64,000 bases of DNA from Rhinopomastus cyanomelas (GCA_013400115.1 VXBP01002343.1:186001-250000), one strand, 5' to 3'. Shown: positions 14,501 through 25,034, counted from the stretch's first letter. Numbers and translations are program-made. The notes: generated by a model from the letters alone, not told the origin.

Positions 14501-17500
14501 TTATATTAATCCTGCCACTTCCTGGGTCAGATTAACTTCTGTGGTGAAGTGATAATGTAATGTGAAATGAAGAGATGATGTTATTTGGGGAGGGGGTTAA
14601 ACTGCATAAAAACTATTGTTATTGTATTTTTCTACTGTTTTTGCTAGTACTTATTTTGCTTGATCAAAGGCTTGGCAACTTTAAATCCCTAACAATTTTA
14701 GAGTCTTAAGGATTTTAAGAATTTGTTGATTCTTGTGGTTAAAAATCACCATTACTTTGGGAACATGGGAGGGACTATTTAGGATATCAAGTAGCAACAG
14801 GACTAGGGGGAATGGATCAAAGCTGGAGAACTCATCTCCACATTTGATCCAGATTTAGGCTGGATGTGAGGAGGAAGTTCTTCACTGTGAGAGTGGTGAG
14901 AGCCTGGAATGGGTTGCCCATGGAGGTGGTTGGGGCCTCATCCCTGGAGGTGTTTAAGGCCAGGCTGGATGGGACTCTGGTCAGTCTGGTCTAGGGTGGG
15001 GTGTCCCTGCCTGGTGGGGGAGTTGGAACTGGATGATAAGGTGGTCCTTTCCAACCCTGAGTGATCCTGATCCTATAACTTCTCCAGTGAAGTGATCCTG
15101 CTGTGGCAGGGGGATTGGACTAGATGATCTTTTGGGGTCCCTTCCAATCCCTAATGATTCTATGATTGTAGTCTCTGATTAAATTATACGTGGCTAAAAT
15201 TGGGTAGAGTTATGTCAAAGCTGCATGCAGTGTGACATTACTGCTTTCCATTAATGTCTCTTGTTTGTAGTAATGTTTTATTTGTAATTTATTCCTATTT
15301 TTATTTCTTTCACCCATCTACCCTGTTGAAAAGTTATGGGACATACTGAAAAACAAACATCCATGCATGACAGCTGTTGCTTATTTCCCTGTCACAATGA
15401 TAAATACATATGGCACATACTGATTCATTTAAGCAAGTTTCCTGCTCTCAAAGCACAACGTAATAAATACCAGTTAGGCAAGTATGGTGTGTTTTGCACA
15501 TCAGTTTTGTTAATGTGTTTGAAAGACTGAAAACCGAAGGTGTGAGGTGAATAGAGACTAAATTCTCATGAGGTGAACAGTATCCTATAGTAATAAACTC
15601 TTCTGTTGTGATAGATCAAATTCACAGTGTACCTATAGCACAAATGGGAAACTACCAGGAATATCTAAAACAAGTACCTTCTCCACTCCGAGAGCTTGAT
15701 CCTGATCAACCACGAAGACTTCATACCTTTGGCAATCCATTCAAATTGGACAAAAAGGTGACTTTTCTGTAAAGCTTCTTCAAATGTGGTGTTGTGACTG
15801 TGTGTGTTGCTGATTAGACTGTTTATAGAGCAATGTATTGGAGAAACACTTTCAAGTATTTGGAAAGTACTGCTTACAAGAGAGCATCTCGTGTTTTTCC
15901 ATCAATAGTATCCTATGGAGGGCAGTCTCTAAGGAAAACTAGTGTTATGCCTCTGAATTATGTTATAAATGGACTCTCTTCAAGTCTGTCCTGAGCTCAA
16001 CCAAATCACAAGTATCATTTAGAGCTCTTCTTTTAAATGTTTGAGTCATTTTGCAATTACTGAAGAGGAATTTACAGCTGACTCAGTTGTGTCACTTGGC
16101 AGACTGTTGAGTAAGGACTTTAAAAGCTCCTCCAGTCCAGAAGGAATTTAGTTGATATTTGAGGATTCAGTAAATAGTGGAATGTTACACATCATTACTT
16201 TATATGTGGTAAACATAACATCAAATTGTTCATTGTATTTTGTATTATGTGCTTTTGGTGTAAGATTTGAGCATTCTCCCTGTTAAATTCATTGTAGGGA
16301 ATGATGATAGATGAAGCAGATGAATTTGTATCAGGACCGCAAAATAAACATAAACGACCTGGAGAACCAAATATGCAAGGGATTCCGAAAAGACGGCGTT
16401 GTATGTCCCCGCTGCTAAGGGGTCGACCACAAACTCCTCCAGTTGTGAATAACCACATTGGAGGAAAAGGGCCACCAATGCCAATTGCACAAGCACAGCC
16501 TGACCTTGTTAAACCTATTGCTATTCACAAAAGTAAGTGAATATTTATCATCTTTAGAGAGTTTACTGTTTAATTTATGCAAAAAAATGCTAATGTAGAA
16601 ATGCTATTGGTTGACTTCCTAAATTAGCAATTTTATCCCTTGTATTTGAAAACTATTTACTCAAGCGTACATCTGGGGTGACTTACAGAAAGAGTTACTG
16701 CAGTAATTCAAACACAGGTCTCTTTCATATGAATTTCTCAGTATAAATAATGTATCTCCTTTGTTAAATGTTATGTTCTTTCATTTCCTGGGAATTCAGA
16801 TGCTCCAAAAAGAATCACAACATCTGAATTTTGCTGTAGTGCAGTGAATTCTCTTCCCTTAGTGTGGTGCTCAGGTGCTGTGTAACTGTCTTGCTCATTG
16901 TTCAGCACCTAAGTAAACTTTTTAGCTTAATTTAATGGTGAAAGACAAGCATGTTGTGAAAGCACATATTGCTGATGCTTTTTCTTTTGTTGGTAGTCCA
17001 TATAACAATTTCCCTTTTCCTATAAATATGATCTTTTTTAAAACCATTAATTTCCAGGAATATAATGCTCAGTGTTATAAAAGATAAACTCATTTTCTTA
17101 GCCTGGCATTTGTGATAGACTGACAAAGATATAGCTTTATAAGAGTTTAATACTTAATTGACTTGTTAACTTCTAACAGATGGTAAAGAATGTGAAACTG
17201 GCAAGTGAAATGTTTGGGTGTTTTTTTTTTTAGCATCAGAAACAAATAATGAGACTACAATGGATGATGTGGTTGAGAATCATGTTACAGACCCACTTTC
17301 ATCAGGCATTTTCCCAAATGATGTGGACTCAGAGTTTTCAATGTCTTCTTCTCCATTCAATTCATTGGATCGATCAGCTGCTCGTACAGAGGATGCAGGC
17401 CATGAACATTTAGGGAATAATCTGAATGTTGATGGGTTTTTGGAGAATCATGAGGAATCGGGTAGTAAAGAGCAAAGTACTGAAGAGACCTTGCCCATAT

Positions 17501-20500
17501 CTTCACCCAGCAAAGGGAAAAAACCAGTGCATTGCAGAAGTTCCAGAGAAGTTAATATAGACATAAGAGCACAAATTATGAAAGAGATCCGAAAACCTGG
17601 AAGGAGTAAGTATACCCAATCTCTCTTTCAGGCATGAGAGCTAGACAAAGAATTATTTATTATTAGTTCACTATTTGAGAAACATACTGAATCATAAGAC
17701 TGAAGGAAAATTAAATTTAAAGCTGAAAAGTGTTGTTTTGAAACCTCTGTTAAAATCTTCTGCATGAATGATTAAAACATTGTTACACGTATTAGTGGTC
17801 ATCAAAGTAATCTTTCATATTATCAATATTAGAATTAACTTTGTTAATGATCCATTAATATCCTAAACATTAATGGATGTTTAGTGTTCATTAAACAGTA
17901 TGTCATTATTGCTACAGGCCAGGTTGATAGGAGATGCACCCCAAAAGCTGTTGCACTTCACTCATCTATTACAGTAGATATTCATGTGGGTATTTCTTAA
18001 CTGTGGTTTTGCTCTTCTCTTTCAGAATATGAAAGAATCTTTTTTTTACTGAAGCATGTACAAGGAAGCTTACAAACACGACTGATATTTTTACAAAACA
18101 TTATTAAAGAAGCTTCAAGGTAGGTAACCTTACTGTATTAATCTTATTAAACCTGAACCATGTGCTGACATAACTGCTTGACAACTTGCATGGTGTGCTT
18201 TGCAGTTCAAGTAGACAGCTGCCTAAAAAACCCCACATAATTCCTGAAGTTTGGTGTTTGCACAAGCTTACCTTTTTGCCTGGAGTTTGTCTTTAAAATG
18301 TTAGCAGTGGTAGCTGCCCAGATCATTGTAAATGTAGGACAGTGTTATAGAAAGTAACTGTAGAACATCATTTGGGTTCCACAGTTCAAGTGTAAACGTA
18401 CTCCTAATCTGAAAACCTGACAACTGCTTATTACAGTGAATTAGGCTTTCAGAAACAGAGGAAATTCATTATGTGCATCAACTCAAATACCATCCAAAAA
18501 TAGCTTTGGGATCCAGGCATGCTCCATAAAGCTGTGTTCCTGCTCTTCAGATTTATTTCCTTCAGAGACATTGCAGCCCTGTCTGAGGCTGTGAAAATCA
18601 GAGGTAGTTGTCACTGGAATAGAGACACTTGCTGAGGATTTAAATGCTGTGGTGTTAATTCAGGTAGAAACTATTCCTTGCAGCATCCTCAGACTGACTA
18701 TACTCGCTTGGTCTTCTACATGTTTACTAAGAGGAAAGAAAAGGTACATAATTTTGATTGAAACCAGTAGTGTTTCAGTTGAAGTGGACCGATGCTTCAA
18801 GCACCTTGAAGCTTATTTCAAAAGTCTCAAAGAATAATTGTATTTTTTCTCTAATTAGTTTTTGCAGTAGTTGGCTTTTTTCATGTTGCATAATGAAACT
18901 AAATTTACTATTTAATAAAAATAATAATTAAGCTCTTTAGATCACATGCAGTTCTCATGTGGAGTTCTCATTTACTCTTCTTACATAGACTTAGCTGTTC
19001 CTGTTACCTTCAGTCAACTCTTTTCCTACAAAATTTGGGGGTTTTTGAGTGTTGCTGTTGGGTGCATGAGAATTAAATCCTGTCTCTTACCAAGAGTGGC
19101 TAACAATTTTCTATATGTGCTAGTGGAAAAGCTGTTGTTAAACTTTATTTTTATTGGTCTCAGTGTAGGAACAGCTTAATCTATCTCCTTCCCTCTTATC
19201 TTATTTTCCTGTTTAACATAGCAGGTTTTTTTGTGAGTGTTCTTAACTCTTGAGCATTTCAGCATTGAAGTGTGTAATTAAAACCAGTCCCTATTCAATT
19301 TTGAAGGCTAATGCACAAGACAATTGTGAGGGGAAAGAGGAAGATTAAGAACAGTCCATGAGAGAGACATGAATTCCAATAGATGGCTATAACTCTGAAT
19401 TCACAAAATTAAAATTTTCTTTAGGAAAGTGCTAGAAGGGAATAGCATATCTAGTGGAAAGGTCTGGCAATCCATTTATGGTTTTAGTACTATGAATGAT
19501 TTCATTTTTTTATTCTCTGCTACATAATCTAGAGCAAACACATATCAACATTCTCTAAATCAACCAACTTCTCAGTATGAGAAATTAAATTCCCTAATAT
19601 TTATTCTTCAGTTTAAGAGCTTTAAGTTACTCATACCCGTAGCAAAAACCTAAGTGTATACCTAGACAAAATGCTGAGCAGTACCCACTTGTGATAAAAG
19701 TGCCTATGGGAATGAGAAGAGCCAATTTCAAAATAATAATGAAGCCTCATGCTCAATAGCTAGAACTACCCCAAGTTTTATTATTAATGGTACTAAGAAC
19801 TGAATTAGTCTGTAGAATTCTATTAATTTTGTTATTACTGATGGTGTAAATTGTTTTGTTGCCTTAAGGAAAATTGTTTGCTGTAGGGTTCAGCATTTGG
19901 AAAAGAACTGTCAGTGCAATGCACTGTAAAGGGCTGGACAGAGTGCTCTGTAAACCTGAATTATTGTGCCAGTAGTAATGTGAGAATTACATGCTTTTTC
20001 TCCACCTTCCACCAGGTTTTATGTTTCTAGAAGATGTCTGCTTTTAACTTGTACAGCTGTTTCGTGGGGGCTTGAAGGTGTTCTAGAAAGCAACATTGCT
20101 CTGCCACTTGCACAGAATGCAGGTGCATTAAGTCTTCACTGAGGTTGTAGTAAAGTATTTTCACAGAATCACAGAACAATAGGGATTGGAAAGGACCTCA
20201 GAAGATCATCCAGTCCAATCCCCCCGCCACAGCAGGATGTCCCAGATCAAGTCGCACAGCCACATGTCCAGGCGGGCTCCAAACCTCTCCAGAGAAGGAG
20301 ACTCCACAAAACCCCTGAGCAGCCCCTTCTGTTGCTCTGTCACCCTCACTGGGAAGAAGTTATAGAATCACAGAATCAGTCAGGGTTGGAAAGGGACCAA
20401 AGGATCATCCAGAATCAACTCCCCTGCCATGGGCAGGGACACCCCACCCTAGACCAGACTGGCCAGAGCCCCATCCAGCCTGGCCTTAAACACCTCCAGG

Positions 20501-22713
20501 AATGGAGCCTCAACCGCCTCCCTGGGCAACCCATTCCTCCAGGAATGGAGCCTCAACCACCTCCCTGGGCACCCCATTCCAGGCTCTCACCACTCTCATG
20601 GTGAAGAACTTCCTCCTCACTTCCACTCTAAATCTATCCATCTCCAGCTTTGCTCCATTCCCCCTGGTCCTGTCGCTACCTGACATCCTAAAAAGCCCCT
20701 CCCCAGGCTTTTTGTAGGCCCCCTTCCAATACTGGAAGGCCGCGATAAGGTCACCTCGGAGACTCCTCCAGACTGAACAGCCCCAACTCTCTCAGCCTGT
20801 CCTCATAGGAGAGGTGCTCCAGCCCTCTGATCACCCTCGTGGCCCTCCTCTTGACACACTCCAGCATGTCCGCATCCTTCTTGTCATAAGGGCTCCAGAT
20901 GGGGCCTCACCAGACTGGAGTAGAGGGGGAGAATCACCTCCCTCGACCTGCTGGCCACACTTCTGCTGATGCAGCCCAGGATCTGGTTTGCCTTCCAGGC
21001 TGCAAGTGCACACTGCCAGCTCATGTTGAGCTTTTCGTTTAATTTTGCTAGTAGCTTAAATAATTTTACTTTTACCAGAGAGACTGAGGAGGAGTAATTT
21101 CCTGTTTCTTGTACTTTTAAACAAGCAGAAAGCAGTTACAAAAGCAATGAAGGAAGTGCTTGAAGTGTAGGGTTCTGTGGGGTTACAGAGGAGAGAACTG
21201 ATGAGAGGGATGGGCAAGGGCTCAGAGCATGAGTGTTCAACAAAATAAGGAGTAATAATAGTCAGACTGGGGTTGTCAGGAGGTTTATGGTCTGGAAATT
21301 AGGGCAGATGCCATGTTTCTGGGAGCTGAGAATGGGGACTAGGGGGCATGGCCAGGAGTAGAGGCTTTTGCTGGATGGAACTCAGAGTTACAGCAATGAA
21401 TAGTACTGAGCTGAACATGTGATCTTGTCATTTCTGCTTACCTGGAGTGCGTTGTGTGCAGCCAGTAGGTTGAGGGAGCTTCTTCTCCCCTCTACTTTGC
21501 CCTAGCTAGGCTGTATCTGGAGTACTGCATCCGGTTCTGGGCATCCCAGTTGAAGAAGGAAAGGGAGCTACTCGAAACAGTCTGGTGCAGAGCCACCAAG
21601 GTGTAGCATCTGCCTTTGGAGGAGAGTCTGAAAGAGCTGAGACTGTTTCTCCTGGCAAGGAGGAAACAAGGATCTGATCTATGCTTACAAATATTTGAAA
21701 AGCGACTCAAGAGGATGGATCTTCTTGGGGCAATGGCACAAACTGGAACATAGTGGGGGTCTGCCTAAACATAAGGAAAAACTTTTTCACAGTGAGGGCA
21801 GCAGAGCACTGGAAAGGCTGCTCAGAGAAATTGTGAGGTTTCCTTCTCTGGAGACATTCAAAACCTTCCTGGACATGTGTAGTCTCTTCTAGGTGAGCCT
21901 GGTCTAGTGGGGAGGTTGGACTTAGATGATTCTGCCTTTGAGTATGTGTACAGTCACCAAAGCAGTGGTCAGAAGTAGCTTCTCAGATGCAGAAACATCA
22001 CAAGGGGAAGGGCTGGCTGGAAGCAGAAAGGAGTTGTGTGCCCTAAGGCAGAGCTGTAAGCAAAGGTGACAAAGTGGTCTGCTGTTCTAATTTATGTTGT
22101 CAATATGGAATAGAACTGCAGACATTCTAGATATGGATTAAGCCTGTGTTTAATTTATTTATCAGACTTTTAATTTGTATTTCCCTATCAGGAAATCTCT
22201 TCGCTGTTTAATGGCTATTCCTTCCCAGTACCAACTTCACTTAGCTTTTGTCAATGCACCATGAAGGCATGCAAGTAAACCCTGAAAGCTGTTTTCAGCT
22301 TTAGGATTTTAGTTCTTTTGGCATGTGTTTTATTTCTGTTCTTCACAACTTCTGGGAACGGCAAATACTGAACTGTCATTCTCCTGGCTTTGAGGGCTGA
22401 GTCATGTTCAGCAAATGTGCTAAAATAGACTGTAGTAAGGACAATTTTATCTTAGTAAATAGAAAGCAAGTTTGTAGCTTACCAGAACTTTAGGAGCATG
22501 TGTGAGGTGCACTGGACCTAAAATTATAACTGAAGATGTCAAGGTTCAACAAAAGTTTTGTGAGCTTCATGTCATGTTTTACTGTGTGTATCCATTATGA
22601 TGCTTTCTTTTAAACACAGGTTTAAAAAGCGAATGCTGATAGAACAGCTTGAGAGTTTTCTGGAAGAAATCCATCGCAGATCAAATCAGGTCAACCATAT
22701 CAACAGCAGCTAA
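5395..22713 (+). CDS. INTS6: INTS6, Integrator complex subunit 6 (DICE1), 14 exons, 5' end outside window
   Basis: INTS6 is a subunit of the nuclear Integrator complex, which cleaves nascent RNA and attenuates Pol II transcription; INTS6 helps attach the PP2A phosphatase module. Fourteen exons with matching splice phases join into 745 codons plus TAA, reading without a stop. The first residues (LHLPLNSPLPG) fall in the distal part of the N-terminal von Willebrand A region, so about 140 residues lie upstream; the whole would be close to the human length of about 887. The middle has a basic stretch (KHKRPGEP...PKRRR) in exon 11, probably a nuclear signal. The last three exons encode the C-terminal helical domain shared by INTS6, INTS6L and SAGE1 (AQIMKEIRKPGR to IHRRSNQ), which in the family contacts INTS3. 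The paralogue INTS6L is the main alternative; adjacency to SERPINE3 favours INTS6. No frameshift or missing exon is visible inside this range. Confidence 0.95.
5579..7572 (+). other. INTS6: two INTS6 introns (5579-6611 and 6738-7572)
   Basis: Intronic sequence of 1.03 and 0.84 kb flanking exon 6612-6737. The 151-codon minus-strand frame at 5780-6235 resembles no protein and has low-complexity content. I see no repeat element. Confidence 0.7.
6612..6737 (+). CDS. INTS6: INTS6 coding exon 2 of window
   Basis: Acceptor TTCTAG, donor G|GTATTT (a weak donor). It completes the split Gly and reads RSYCVCSPRMLNQCLESL, then a VQSGVVINFEKAGPDPPPID stretch. The codon for the next Asp is split after its first base. 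It completes the VWA domain and enters the linker. Confidence 0.94.
7573..7727 (+). CDS. INTS6: INTS6 coding exon 3 of window
   Basis: Acceptor CTATAG, donor TTG|GTATGT. It reads DGQVDISRPFGPQPWHSCHK, then YVRPNPKTGVPIGHWPVPES and FWPDQNSPTL, a strongly conserved INTS6 stretch rich in Pro and Trp. It ends in phase 0. Confidence 0.95.
7728..10509 (+). other. INTS6: INTS6 intron, 2.8 kb
   Basis: AT-rich intron. A short stretch near 8780-8810 (ATTCATAGACTACTTTAGAT) may be a worn CR1 3' end but is too short to call. Nothing else recognisable. Confidence 0.65.
10510..10662 (+). CDS. INTS6: INTS6 coding exon 4 of window (ends at a GC donor)
   Basis: The acceptor is TTTAG before CCACCTCGC. The 51 codons read PPRTSHPVVKFSCTDCEPMV onward to SPQTCWQ. 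The exon must end after TGG CAG, because the next exon resumes with VYVSNSAKYSELG. The bases after CAG are GCAAGT, so the intron uses a GC donor in an otherwise perfect context. Reading on through the intron meets TAG within three codons. Confidence 0.94.
10663..10790 (+). other. INTS6: short GC-AG intron of INTS6
   Basis: The 128-bp intron begins GCAAGTAGAG and ends TTTTATTGCAG. GC-AG introns are a known minor class of U2-type introns whose donors keep a strong CAG|GCAAGT match to U1, as here. No GT within reach would keep the frame and the conserved CWQVYVSN junction. Confidence 0.88.
10791..10923 (+). CDS. INTS6: INTS6 coding exon 5 of window
   Basis: Acceptor TATTGCAG, donor CTAG|GTAAAT. 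It reads VYVSNSAKYSELGHPFGYLK and ends NYPVLLPLL with one base of the next Asp. It lies in the conserved central region of the family. Confidence 0.95.
10924..11885 (+). other. INTS6: two short INTS6 introns (10924-11385 and 11481-11885)
   Basis: Introns of 462 and 405 bp. The first has a 12-bp tandem pair (GTGTATATTTAG twice, near 11220-11243). No genes or mobile elements seen. Confidence 0.65.
11386..11480 (+). CDS. INTS6: INTS6 coding exon 6 of window
   Basis: Acceptor ACCATCAG, donor GGG|GTAAGA. It completes the split Asp and reads DDLFKVHKAKPTLKWRQSFE to MPPYYLG, ending in phase 0. Confidence 0.95.
11886..11996 (+). CDS. INTS6: INTS6 coding exon 7 of window
   Basis: Acceptor ATTTCAG, donor CAG|GTAATG. 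Thirty-seven codons read PLKKAVRMMGAPNLIADNVE to SVISYLKKLSQQ. It ends in phase 0. Confidence 0.95.
11997..13582 (+). other. INTS6: INTS6 intron, 1.6 kb
   Basis: AT-rich intron that ends in a TTTATT-repeat tract just before the exon. No repeat element or RNA gene recognised. Confidence 0.65.
13583..13798 (+). CDS. INTS6: INTS6 coding exon 8 of window
   Basis: Acceptor AAATTAAG, donor AAG|GTAAGC. Seventy-two codons run from AKIESDRVIGSVGKKV through KVRSRSHNLSM to LDLNMKEYAGFQIALLNK. The preceding TTTATTTATTT tract forms an unusual, purine-interrupted polypyrimidine tract. Confidence 0.95.
13909..14035 (+). CDS. INTS6: INTS6 coding exon 9 of window
   Basis: Acceptor ACCATAG, donor GAAG|GTTAGC (a weak donor). 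It reads DLKPQTFRNAYDIPRRNLLD to STRKFLKGQDE with a split Asp. The intron before it is only 110 bp. Confidence 0.94.
14036..15614 (+). other. INTS6: INTS6 intron with a mosaic CR1
   Basis: 1.6-kb intron. The only element is the CR1 at 14789-15168; the rest is plain AT-rich sequence. Confidence 0.65.
14789..15168 (+). mobile_element. CR1 LINE 3' end, mosaic copy
   Basis: The first part matches the CR1 type with GTGGGGTGTCCCTGCCTGG and ends GAGTGATCCTGATCCTAT at 15076. It is followed directly by AACTTCTCCAGTGA and then the second CR1 tail (GTGATCCTGCTGTGGCAGGG to CTAATGATTCTATGATT). The junction matches that at 20361 in the copy of opposite orientation. Confidence 0.9.
15615..15757 (+). CDS. 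INTS6: INTS6 coding exon 10 of window
   Basis: Acceptor TGTGATAG, donor AAAAAG|GTGACT. It reads DQIHSVPIAQMGNYQEYLKQ, then PSPLRELDPDQPRRLHTFGN and PFKLDKK, ending in phase 0. Confidence 0.95.
16298..16532 (+). CDS. INTS6: INTS6 coding exon 11 of window, basic putative nuclear signal
   Basis: Acceptor CATTGTAG, donor AAAA|GTAAGT. It reads GMMIDEADEFVSGPQNKHKR, PGEPNMQGIPKRRRCMSPLL, then a Pro- and Gly-rich tail ending PDLVKPIAIHK. The two basic clusters about 10 residues apart look like a bipartite nuclear localisation signal; this is inference. Two minus-strand open frames over this exon are shadows. Confidence 0.95.
17234..17605 (+). CDS. INTS6: INTS6 coding exon 12 of window (largest), acidic linker and start of C-terminal domain
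   Basis: The acceptor follows a run of T (TTTTTTTTTTTAG); the donor is AGGA|GTAAGT. The 124 codons start TSETNNETTMDDVVENH, pass through a low-complexity Ser/Glu/Asn-rich linker (FLENHEESGSKEQSTEE), and end AQIMKEIRKPGR. The linker is the least conserved part of INTS6; the end opens the C-terminal domain. Confidence 0.95.
18026..18119 (+). CDS. INTS6: INTS6 coding exon 13 of window, C-terminal INTS3-contact domain
   Basis: Acceptor CTTTCAG, donor AG|GTAGGT. It reads KYERIFFLLKHVQGSLQTRL then IFLQNIIKEAS with a split Arg. These helices are the core of the C-terminal domain shared with INTS6L and SAGE1. Confidence 0.95.
20161..21036 (-). mobile_element. CR1 LINE, longest recent copy, mosaic 3' end
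   Basis: On the minus strand, about 670 bases of CR1 reverse-transcriptase 3' coding region and first tail end at 20362 (GATTCTGTGATTCTAT). About 200 bases of a second CR1 type follow, from AACTTCTTCCCAGTGAGGGT to the tail at 20161. A 43-bp direct tandem duplication sits at 20494-20579. The left (3') end is TCACAGAATCACAGAA. Confidence 0.9.
20494..20579. repeat. 43-bp tandem duplication inside CR1
   Basis: Two adjacent 43-bp units (20494-20536 and 20537-20579), each starting CTCCAGGAATGGAGCCTCAA, differ at two positions. It interrupts the CR1 pattern, so it arose after or during insertion. Confidence 0.9.
21500..21945 (+). mobile_element. CR1 LINE fragment, diverged
   Basis: It starts in the CTGTATCTGGAGTACTGCAT block (CR1 'rLEYCiqFW' region), passes the C-terminal block (GAGCACTGGAAAGGCTGCTC), and ends in TGGACTTAGATGATTCTGCC. 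Diverged, with the terminal tail lost. Confidence 0.85.
22620..22713 (+). CDS. INTS6: INTS6 terminal coding exon
   Basis: After a 4.5-kb intron, the acceptor AACACAG precedes GTTTAAAAAGCG, which completes the split Arg (R|FKKRML). It reads FKKRMLIEQLESFLEEIHRR then SNQVNHINSS and TAA. This is the expected INTS6 C-terminus. Confidence 0.95.
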
Positions 22714-23200
22714 GAAATACTGCACAAAGAAGAAAGCCACAGCAGGGCACTGCTGTCCTTCACTTGCATTCATTTTTGACATGCACTCTTATCTCAAGTT
22801 CCTGTATCTGAAAGAATGAGAAGCTGCTTTATAAAATTATGAGGAAAGTATCCATCATCATTTTTTTTCACTTCTGTTATTTTTGTAATGTGAAAAATAT
22901 GACAAAAAGATTTATTTAACTAAATGGAGAACTTCTTGCTTGTCATGGACTTGTGTCACTTTCCCTCAGGTTCTATTTTTCTTAAATCCAACCTTCAAAA
23001 TTATCCCCTCTTGGGGTTGAATTTTGCCAAAAAGTTGCTTTGTAATTTTCAAAAAAAGCACATACATTAAACAAGGTAATGTTTTGTATATACAGTTATT
23101 TTGGATATATTATTGTAAGTTGTATAAATGTATTTTGAAAAATATTTAAGAAAAGCACTTTTGTTATTCCATCAATAAAAGCTCTATTTTAATCTTTGTA
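22714..23200 (+). other. INTS6: INTS6 3' untranslated region (minimal form)
   Basis: AT-rich sequence runs from the TAA to the first canonical poly(A) signal, giving about 490 nt. It has no repeat element. Longer forms using later signals cannot be excluded. Confidence 0.7.
23174..23179 (+). terminator. INTS6: INTS6 poly(A) signal AATAAA
   Basis: The hexamer AATAAA lies 460 bases after the stop codon and is followed within 30-50 bases by a GT/T-rich stretch (TTTGTATAGGG, then GTGCGGTTTTT), the usual downstream element. Cleavage is expected near 23195-23210. Confidence 0.75.
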
Positions 23201-23509
23201 TAGGGCTGAGTGCGGTTTTTACTGCAATGATTCATTTTGCTTTCCCTTTCCACAGCCTATGTGTTCTAGTGTCAGTGTCAAAACATCAAGAGCAGTTTTC
23301 TATCAGTGAATATTCTGTTCTTAATTGGAGAAGGAAAAGGAAGTTGAATTGCCGAATTGCAGCTATGGTAGGATGTGTCCTTGTGTTCTCTGATCATCAC
23401 TATGTGTTGACTAACAACAGACTGCTGTCCTCTATGCACATGCACATTAAGGACAAACCCCAGTGTTTTATGGGGGTAAGATGTGGTAAAGCTTGGTAGA
23501 GTGAGCTTA

Positions 23510-23572
23510 ATGTTTAAGCTCTTATCTTTCAAAGGTCTTTTTCAACCTAAATGATTCTATTATTCTACAAAA
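23510..23572 (+). mobile_element. short CR1 3'-tail remnant
   Basis: TCTTTCAAAGGTCTTTTTCA followed by ACCTAAATGATTCTATTATT matches the last about 50 bases of a CR1. Heavily 5' truncated. Confidence 0.6.
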
Positions 23573-25034
23573 GGATCAGTAGTCTTTGAATAACGTAATC
23601 CTGATTTAATTTCTGTGTCACAAGTTTTTGAATGTTTACAAGTGTAGGAGCAGCCAGAAGGTGCTGCTGCTTGGACACAAAATCACATCACTGAATGCTT
23701 TATTGGCCATGTCTTTCATCTTTTCTAGGTGCTCCTACAGTCTGGAAAGCTTTGTTTGATTTACTGAGAGCAGCTTCCCTCTGATGCTTCACCCAAAATC
23801 TTTGTAGGCCTTGGGTTTCTGATAACTTGTGCCAAGAGTTGCTGAATCTTTTACTACAACACTCGCTGTATCCCAGCTTTTGTCAGGATGCTGAAAAAAG
23901 GGGTGTTTTTCCAGCTGCTGGTTTTATTCAGGATTGTCCTTTCTACAGTCTGTTCACTTGAAAAAAAGTAAAATAAAAGGTAGTAAAGTTAGTGCTACTA
24001 CCTTGTTTTCCCAGTATTGTTTGGTCACTGGCTGAGTAGGTATTGCTGCTTTCTGCCTGTTCTGTCAGTCTTGAAACAGCCTCTCAGCTGTATTTGCTTG
24101 TTACCTTACTTACTTAGCTAATTCTACCTGAGCCTTGGACCAGCTTGAATTTAAATTTCATAAATTTTTGACTTAGGAAAGGGAAATAAAACTGTGCTTG
24201 AGAAATAATACGTATATCATAAAGCTTTTTGTGGGATGCTTTCTTTCAGATCACTGCTGTAGAATACGTTAGGTCAAGATTACTTTAGCTGTGATGAAGT
24301 TAAGCAGAAAGTCTTGACTTGTATTCTTAACCATTTAGGTTGCACAACCTAATTCAGTTTTCCCTCAAATGTTTATCTGCTTACTGTCTTTGCTGGGATC
24401 GTGGTGCTAATGATTCTCACACAGTTGTAAGTTTCCAAAGGTGTCTACTAAGGTAGTGGTGGGCTTGCTCACTCTTACTCTTGCAAAAGTGCTGCTGTTT
24501 GAAAAGTTTTTAATAAGTACACACATAGCCTTAAATTTAATTGAAGGAAAGCTCACCATAGGACAAACAGAAGACAGTACATTTGTTTAGAGTTTATTAA
24601 GAAGGATTTGTAACTCTTCCTATAAAGAGTATTGAACCTGTAAATGAAACAATACTGACATTATTTTGGTTCAGGACCACATTTTCACAGCATAGTACAG
24701 TTTTAAATACATGAATTTAACTAGCACATTCAGGATCACTTGTTGCTTGTATGGAAAAATGGTCTGCAATTGCATGCTTGCCTCAGAAGAATTTGTACGT
24801 TCTGTCATTAATAACAAAAAGGCCTTTCCTGAGGCTTGATAGCCCAATACACAAAGTTGCCAAAACCTGAAACTTATTCAAGCCACTGGCTAAAGAATTT
24901 GTTCTGAACTTGGCAAAACACAGGCTACGTTTATTTCTTTGTTATTGATATTGTAGTTACAGCAGAGATTATTATACTTCTTGAATGAAATGCTGCCTCG
25001 GATTAATTGAATTTGTGGTGGAAAAGGAGGCTCA

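Larger units (their letters stand above)
15758..18025 (+). other. INTS6: three short INTS6 introns (15758-16297, 16533-17233, 17606-18025)
   Basis: Introns of 540, 701 and 420 bp around the basic and acidic-linker exons. The last has overlapping inverted AT-rich repeats near 17850-17895 (CATTAATGGATGTTTAG). No elements recognised. Confidence 0.65.
18120..22619 (+). other. INTS6: last INTS6 intron, 4.5 kb
   Basis: The largest complete INTS6 intron here, holding CR1 copies at 20161-21036 and 21500-21945. The remaining sequence is AT-rich with no gene signal. Confidence 0.7.
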
